64,000 nt of DNA from Acheta domesticus (taxonomy: Eukaryota > Arthropoda > Insecta > Orthoptera > Gryllidae). A model generated the notes under the pieces. That model made no database searches and was not told where the DNA came from. It saw only the letters and a program-made list of their open reading frames with translations. The stretch is taken from NCBI GenBank assembly GCA_031308135.1, contig JAHLJT010009436.1, positions 222,347,286-222,411,285 of the forward strand, written 5' to 3'. Below, piece after piece: positions 58,970 to 64,000 of the stretch. The first letter of the stretch is position 1, and each line of letters begins with the position of its first letter. A program made the translations under genes and the position numbers.

Positions 58970-59535
58970 AGCTCGGGATTGCAATCCAGCAAGATTTGCC
59001 CAAAAACAACAGTTTTGCCCCAAAAATCTCTATCTTCAATACTGTTGTCATAGGAAGACGCCAAAATAAATGAACATTTGCGATTTCCGAAAAATCAGCG
59101 ATTTCAACGAAAATGAGATATGCAAATTTTTTTGAGCGTTTTAGCAATCGTTCTGAGGACAAAGTTTAATAAAAACTACTGGTGCTACAAAATGGCACAA
59201 ATTTTCTCGTATTAGATTTCTATTTCCTTTGGTCTCGGCTAGCTATTCCGATTTGTCACATACTCTTGTCAGCTGCCATCTATCGCTGCCCAAAGAACAT
59301 TTTTTGATATTTTCTTTTTTTTGTTTTCTAATATTAGAACGGAATTATTATTTTAAGAATAATAAAGAACAGTAACACGTCGTCTTAAGTGGCAATTTTC
59401 TTTGAAAAATTTGGTGATTTTTTTTAAATGGCGTTTAAGTGCATCTGTAAATTCGAAATTGGAAGCTCATTTTCACAGAAAATTTTTGAGTTTTCGAAAA
59501 ACTTCATTTGAAGTCATAATTGCAAATTAATCATA
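58970..59535 (-). repeat. Copy H of the 305-unit family (partial)
   Basis: CTACTGGTGCTACAAAATGG at 59178 is the reverse of the family 3' end. 59220-59530 follows the last unit, and 59010-59060 (AATCTCTATCTTCAAT, CATAGGAAGACGCC) matches an inner block, so it is a deleted or rearranged copy. Confidence 0.65.
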
Positions 59536-59569
59536 AATTATTTAAAAATTACACCGAAATAGAAAAATG

Positions 59570-59632
59570 ATAATTGTAAACGCCCAAACAATAAAAATAA
59601 TAAAAACGCCCAAACAATAAAAATAATGGCCG
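59570..59632 (+). repeat. Short tandem duplication
   Basis: ACGCCCAAACAATAAAAATA occurs twice, about 27 bases apart. Confidence 0.8.
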
Positions 59633-59709
59633 AAAATTGTATTGAGTGAGAAACGGCTTATTGTGTGAGAGATCTCATCCCTACTCCGTGCTGCGTATTG
59701 GGTCAGAAG

Positions 59710-60558
59710 CAATGTTGCCAGATGTGAAACTTCCGATTGCGAAGTTTTAAGTTCGAAAATGCGGATTTCTTCTAATGAATGCAGATTTACTAATACAATT
59801 TAAAAATAGAGGAAACATCAATAATTCATATATCGACATAGAATTCCGTTTTATTAATTAAATAAATGCGATATTGTCTCATTATATTTGTTGTATGTTT
59901 GTTCTCATTATATATAATGTTTTCGATTCACCCAAGAAATTAAATATATAAATAGTCATAAATCAGTATTTTTGTTATAAATGTACTTTCAATTTATTTT
60001 TAATCTCAGTTTAATACGAAGCCGAGTAACGTAATTTCCACATTTTTAATTTCAATATCCCGCGAAGTGCATCATTTCTCCGGCTGGAATAAACTCCGAG
60101 AATAAATAAATAAGAGATAAATAAAAGAATCTGAACGACGATCCGTATTCTTATTTGGCGTATTCGAAAACGACTAACCAACATGTTGTCACCTATTTGT
60201 CCTCTGAATCTCTAACAGTAAGACAATAAAGGACGGAGTTCACAACACCTTGGTGCTTGGTCATCAATTTTCGAATACGGCAATTGGATAAAGCCCTAAT
60301 GATTGGTAGATGATTGGTGTTTTATTGCTTTCTACTTTAATCGAATAGAGAGAGACAGCATTTTCAACATTCAAATTTTGTCAACCATAGTTAGCGAGAC
60401 ATCTAACAATCGTTGTAATAACTGAGGAAATGAAAAAAATGTTTTTAAAACACTATCATGGAAATGCAGATATTTTTGGCATCCTCATCACTGAAAGCGG
60501 ATTAGGTGTTAATAATGCGGTATAAAAATGCGGAAATGCGGTACATCTGGCAACACTG
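59710..60558. mobile_element. hAT-type MITE, 849 bp
   Basis: Ends are CAATGTTGCCAGATGT and, from the right, CAGTGTTGCCAGATGT (15 of 16). They are flanked by GTCAGAAG at 59702-59709 and GTCCGAAG at 60559-60566, an 8-bp duplication with one change. CAGTGTTGCCA is a known hAT-type terminus. Inside each end is an AATGCGG word. No coding frame. Confidence 0.88.
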
Positions 60559-60569
60559 GTCCGAAGTGA

Positions 60570-61060
60570 CGCCGGTAGACGCCTTGCGGGGATACTGATC
60601 AAGTGATAATTACATCATTATATCATGTAAATCAATCAGGGTTTTCTTTACCTATTGTTGCACTAAATGGCAGTAAAAACGAAAATCTATGTATTAAAAG
60701 ACGACAGGAGCAAATAATTAACGATAATATATAAATCTTCTCTAAAGAATAATCATTTAAAAAATTGTTATAAAATGCATGTACACATTTTTAACTGTTC
60801 AACAATGAATCTGTTCCCCATTTTGTACATTAGAGAATTTAATAGCATCTTCCGAAGGCTAACTAAACATTAATTAACTAAGGCTAATTAAACAATTTGC
60901 GGCAACACACATCACAAATTATTAAAACAAAGTTCCTAGTCATATCTACCTATAGTCAAATAGTAATTGCTGTGCTTTTTTCCCTGCTAATTATAGTGTT
61001 AATGATATATTAGTCTCTAATATGCTTAAGACTCCTCAAACGTAACGCAGCAATGTATCG
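60570..61060. other. AT-rich intergenic, nothing recognised
   Basis: No supported feature. Confidence 0.3.
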
Positions 61061-61064
61061 CGGA

Positions 61065-61850
61065 AACAAACATGTTTCTAGTTGAGCCCGGCAGACGCTG
61101 TTCTGCCCCTATATCTCTCTTTCTCCTTCCCTCTCTCTCTTTCCCCGTCTCTCTTTCTCCGTCTCTCTTTCTCCGTCTCTCTTTCTCCGTCTCTCTTTCT
61201 CCGTCTCTCTTTCTCCGTCTCTCTTTCTCCGTCTCTCTTTCTCCGTCTCTCTTTCTCCGTCTCTCTTTCTCCGTCTCTCTTTCTCCGTCTCTCTTTCTCC
61301 GTCTCTCTCTTTCTCCGTCTCTCTTTCTCCGTCTCTCTTTCTCCGTTTCTCTTTCTCCGTCTCTCTTTCTCTGTCTCTCTTTCTCTTTCTCCGTCTCGCT
61401 TTCTCTTTCTCCGTCTCTCTTTCTCTTTCTTCGTCTCTCTCTTTTTCTCCGTCTCTCTCTTTCTCCGTCACTTTCTCTTTCTCCGTCTCTCTCTCTTTCT
61501 CCGTCTCTCTCTCTTTCACCGTCTCTCTCCGGGTTATTCACAGTTAATAGCAGATTCTGCACATCCCTGAGCAGGTGCGTAATATGGAGAAACACCGTGT
61601 AGCGGGTGAAATACCGCAGTGTGAAATACCTACCGTGTGTAGCGGGTTGCCTAAAACGTTTAGTGCGAAAAATTAAAAAAAAATTGGGGTGGACCACCCT
61701 TATCACTAAGGGGTATAAAAATAGATAACAACCTATTCTCAGACCTACCGAATATACATATAAAATTTCATCAAAATCTGTCAAGCCGTTTCGGAGGAGT
61801 ATGGTAACTAAAACTGTGACACGAGAATTTAATATATAAGATAAAAGGTT
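61065..61850 (+). mobile_element. Retroposon with internal pyrimidine microsatellite
   Basis: TAGTTGAGCCCGGCAGACGC and TGTTCTGCCCC are followed by about 400 bases of TCTCTCTTTCTCCG-type units (61105-61530), then GCAGATTCTGCACATCCCTG. The 3' part has ATTTCATCAAAATCTGTCAA, GCCGTTTCGGAGGAGTATGG and GTGACACGAGAATTTAATAT. The last block resembles 3' ends of RTE-like LINEs or their non-autonomous partners in arthropods; the exact family is uncertain. A second copy of the microsatellite part with its flanks is at 40668-40890. Confidence 0.6.
61105..61530 (+). repeat. (CTCTCTTTCTCCGT)n minisatellite
   Basis: The 14-base unit is nearly perfect from about 61145 to 61360, then loses order. Long Arg/Glu-rich (minus) and Leu/Ser-rich (plus) frames across it are by-products of the repeat. 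Confidence 0.95.
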
Positions 61851-62039
61851 TATTCTACAATTGGGCTGATGTTGCCCGGTGGCAGAATACAGAAACATAA
61901 AAGTACATTTACAATCACAAAACACAATTAACAATAAAAACAATATATAAAATCAATATAAAACAAACAAATTATCTTCGTCATTACCTTGAACATTCCT
62001 ATGCATTTACATACATATACAACAAATGAAACTACATAT

Positions 62040-62465
62040 ATTGTAGTGGCACCGAATTAATTACGGCTGCAAACACGAGAATTGCTCCACGAAGCACGAC
62101 AGAGAGATCGGTGGCGGCGCCAGGTTTCTGTCCGAGCCCCCCGCTGATCCACCCTCCTTTAGACACGCACAAGTGTTCGAGACGCCAGGGAGCTGCACGT
62201 GCGCCCGACCCTGCCCCCCGGTACTTTTCCGCGGCACCCCTCGCCCACCTCCTCCCTTGAGATTCTCTGTTTCTTCCCCCGGCCATTAATTACTACCCCT
62301 GTTTGACAGACAATTGAAGTGAGAGGGAACGAGTGCAGGTTTCTCTCTCAATTCTCGGCTCGAAAACCTCCGATGATTGGACGAAATTATTTTGCAACGC
62401 ACTATCCTTTCGCCAATAGCCGCCGGACTTAAGCAAAATTCTCGAAAGTTCTAGAACATTTTGGA
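62040..62465. promoter_or_regulatory. Promoter-like patch with CCAAT boxes and a heat-shock element
   Basis: A GC-richer block ends with an inverted CCAAT (GATTGG at about 62375), a direct CCAAT (62413-62417), and TTCTCGAAAGTTCTAGAA at 62439-62456. The last is four alternating NTTCN/NGAAN units in perfect register, with a fifth (CATTTT) one base off. No coding exon is visible on either side within the window. Confidence 0.4.
62439..62456 (+). promoter_or_regulatory. Heat-shock element
   Basis: TTCnnGAAnnTTCnnGAA, the consensus for an HSF trimer site, seen once in this form in the window. Confidence 0.5.
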
Positions 62466-62469
62466 TGAA

Positions 62470-64000
62470 TTTGGTGGGGGAAGGGAGGCTCTAAGGACTT
62501 CGCGGACGCAGTTCTATGGTGTATATGATTAAAAAAATTGAAGGGGATCGATGAAGCGATACCTCACCGTTATGCGACACATGAATATTTGGAAATTCTC
62601 GATGCACTTTTGTTTTTACATAGGAAGATTTTCTCTCTTTCTCTCTGTGTGTTTTTATTTTCATTTGTTGAATAATAGTTATTTATAACGTGTTCAATTG
62701 AGATACCGATTGACTTTCGTTACTATAGATAATTGATGAAAAGTATATTTGTGAAAATGTCTCTGAAGCTGAGGCTTGACCCTCCTCCCCCTTGGTTACG
62801 TCACTGAAGTGAATAATATTAATGCAACTCCAAATATAAATATTTGTACTTTTGTCTGACATCCTAGTTCCCTTTTACAGTTTTTTTACGTAATTTTGGT
62901 AAAATCATTGAGTACGATTTCAAGTATTGTCAGTACATAGTACTATTCATTATGATTTTAATTATTTGTTCACATATGCAATATTTTGCGTAGGTACTTC
63001 GAGGACCAAATAATTGCACATTTTCTTTTGAAACTGTCTTTAAGAACGTAAAAATTTTTGTATTATTAAATATTTATTTACCATAAACTTTATTTGCATG
63101 TTGATCTTTATGATGTAAATTAATTTAATCTCTCTCTGTTAAACATTTCTAGGCCTTGCCTGGACATATAAGTTAAATTGACCTGCTAATAACATTTATC
63201 AATCGTTGAAATATTTAGTTTTTTTAACAGATTTGAAAGCAAAAACTAAATATAACAGAAGACCAGCATGTGAATGTTGCTTTTGGTAGGAGAACAGTTG
63301 TGTGTGAAAGACGAGAGAGTTCTTTAGACTCCACCATTATTAGCTATGAGCACTATCACTTTGTTACACAAGAAAGGACTCTAAAATACAGACTACTCTG
63401 CAGCACATTGTCATGTTCATTTCAACTGGTACTCCACTGCGACATGAATACAAAGATAAAAGAACTCAAGAAACGAACTATGACTTGAGAAATTATACCT
63501 TGACACGAAGTATGCACAAAGGAATAAAGGGTCTTAGGTCTGAACACTGTACGCACCGAAATCAAACTCTAGGGACTGTTATATAAGGCCTTCCTTCTGT
63601 CTGTAATTTTGGTCATGGAATATTCTTATTAAGCTCCTGCATTATAAATGTCCAAATAAATTTCCTCATTGCTACGCGACGTACGAATTTATTTGAAATT
63701 CCCGATGTACTCACGGGGTTTTCTAGTCGTATTGTTAGAGAACGTAAGAGGCAGTCAGAGAGGCCGGTCGTGATCACTGCGGCGTCCGGCGCCGGAGATA
63801 TAATTTTTTTCTCTGTGTTGAACTTGTGAGAAAGCTTAAATTCATCAGGGGAGAATATGTGCGCGGTCTCTAAATAGCCGTAGACCGTGAATTTTGAGAC
63901 GCCTCATTTATAATCAGAATCGCGCAGGGAAAGTGACTGACGCGTACTCGTGCTTGAGCGTGTTATAGTGAAGTAATCAGATCACTTACGAACTTGCCGC
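62470..64000. other. Intergenic to window end, nothing firm
   Basis: AT-rich to about 63690, then a GC-richer stretch to the end. On the minus strand the last bases read as a possible exon end before GTAAGTGA (about 63990), too little to call. Confidence 0.3.

Noticed and set aside
61026..61943. 305-codon minus-strand frame and plus-strand frames of 160-176 codons
   Set aside because: Low-complexity Glu/Arg/Lys and Leu/Ser repeats from the 14-base pyrimidine minisatellite; flanks match a dispersed repeat.
1..64000. CRISPR arrays, prokaryotic operons or phage modules
   Set aside because: No regularly spaced palindromic repeats with unique spacers and no prokaryotic gene organisation anywhere in the window.

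Overview
This window looks like nuclear DNA from an arthropod, most likely an insect. The evidence is split genes with canonical GT-AG introns, an AT-rich background, and a dense load of animal-type transposable elements (Jockey-type LINEs, hAT, piggyBac and Tc1/mariner-size elements, tRNA-derived SINEs). There is no operon structure, ribosome-binding site or CRISPR array. The species cannot be named from the sequence.

The one clear host gene is on the + strand from position 1 to about 29.9 kb. It is the C-terminal half of an organic anion transporting polypeptide (OATP/SLCO family). Six coding exons (1-10, 4216-4458, 15270-15649, 17535-17731, 21321-21515, 28980-29199) join with matching splice phases (1,1,0,2,2) into 414 residues and a stop. 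They carry the later membrane segments, the extracellular Kazal-like cysteine domain, and a short polar tail. The N-terminal half, including the OATP signature region, lies upstream of the window. The internal exons are strikingly GC-rich in an AT-rich background; the last exon is not.

The introns hold most of the other structure in the first 29 kb: a long GT/CT minisatellite (410-870), at least two copies of one tRNA-like SINE family, several GC-rich islands, and two hAT-type elements with 8-bp target duplications (6860-8650 and 9902-11993). Intron 5 holds another tRNA-derived SINE and several older repeats.

Downstream of the OATP gene (30-64 kb) I find no confident host gene. The region is a layered transposon graveyard. 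It holds a decayed piggyBac-like element framed by TTAA (31331-33112) and a candidate foldback/DNA transposon (35.77-36.83 kb). A dispersed, apparently non-coding family built of diverged units of about 305 bp recurs in both orientations (also inside OATP introns). A nearly intact 4.4-kb Jockey-type LINE has a perfect 15-bp target duplication (44819-49247), and a 5'-truncated relative lies at 51573-53323. A broken GTF2IRD2-like hAT transposase with its own intron (about 54.37-56.88 kb) sits inside one copy of the 305-bp-unit family and is itself split by a 210-bp TA-flanked MITE. A hAT-type MITE lies at 59710-60558. A promoter-like patch with CCAAT motifs and a near-perfect heat-shock element lies at 62.3-62.46 kb with no gene attached to it.

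Nothing here forms a new multi-gene system. The most unusual items are the three-level nested insertion at 54-58 kb, the regular 305-bp internal periodicity of the dispersed family, and the complete LINE with only two visible lesions.
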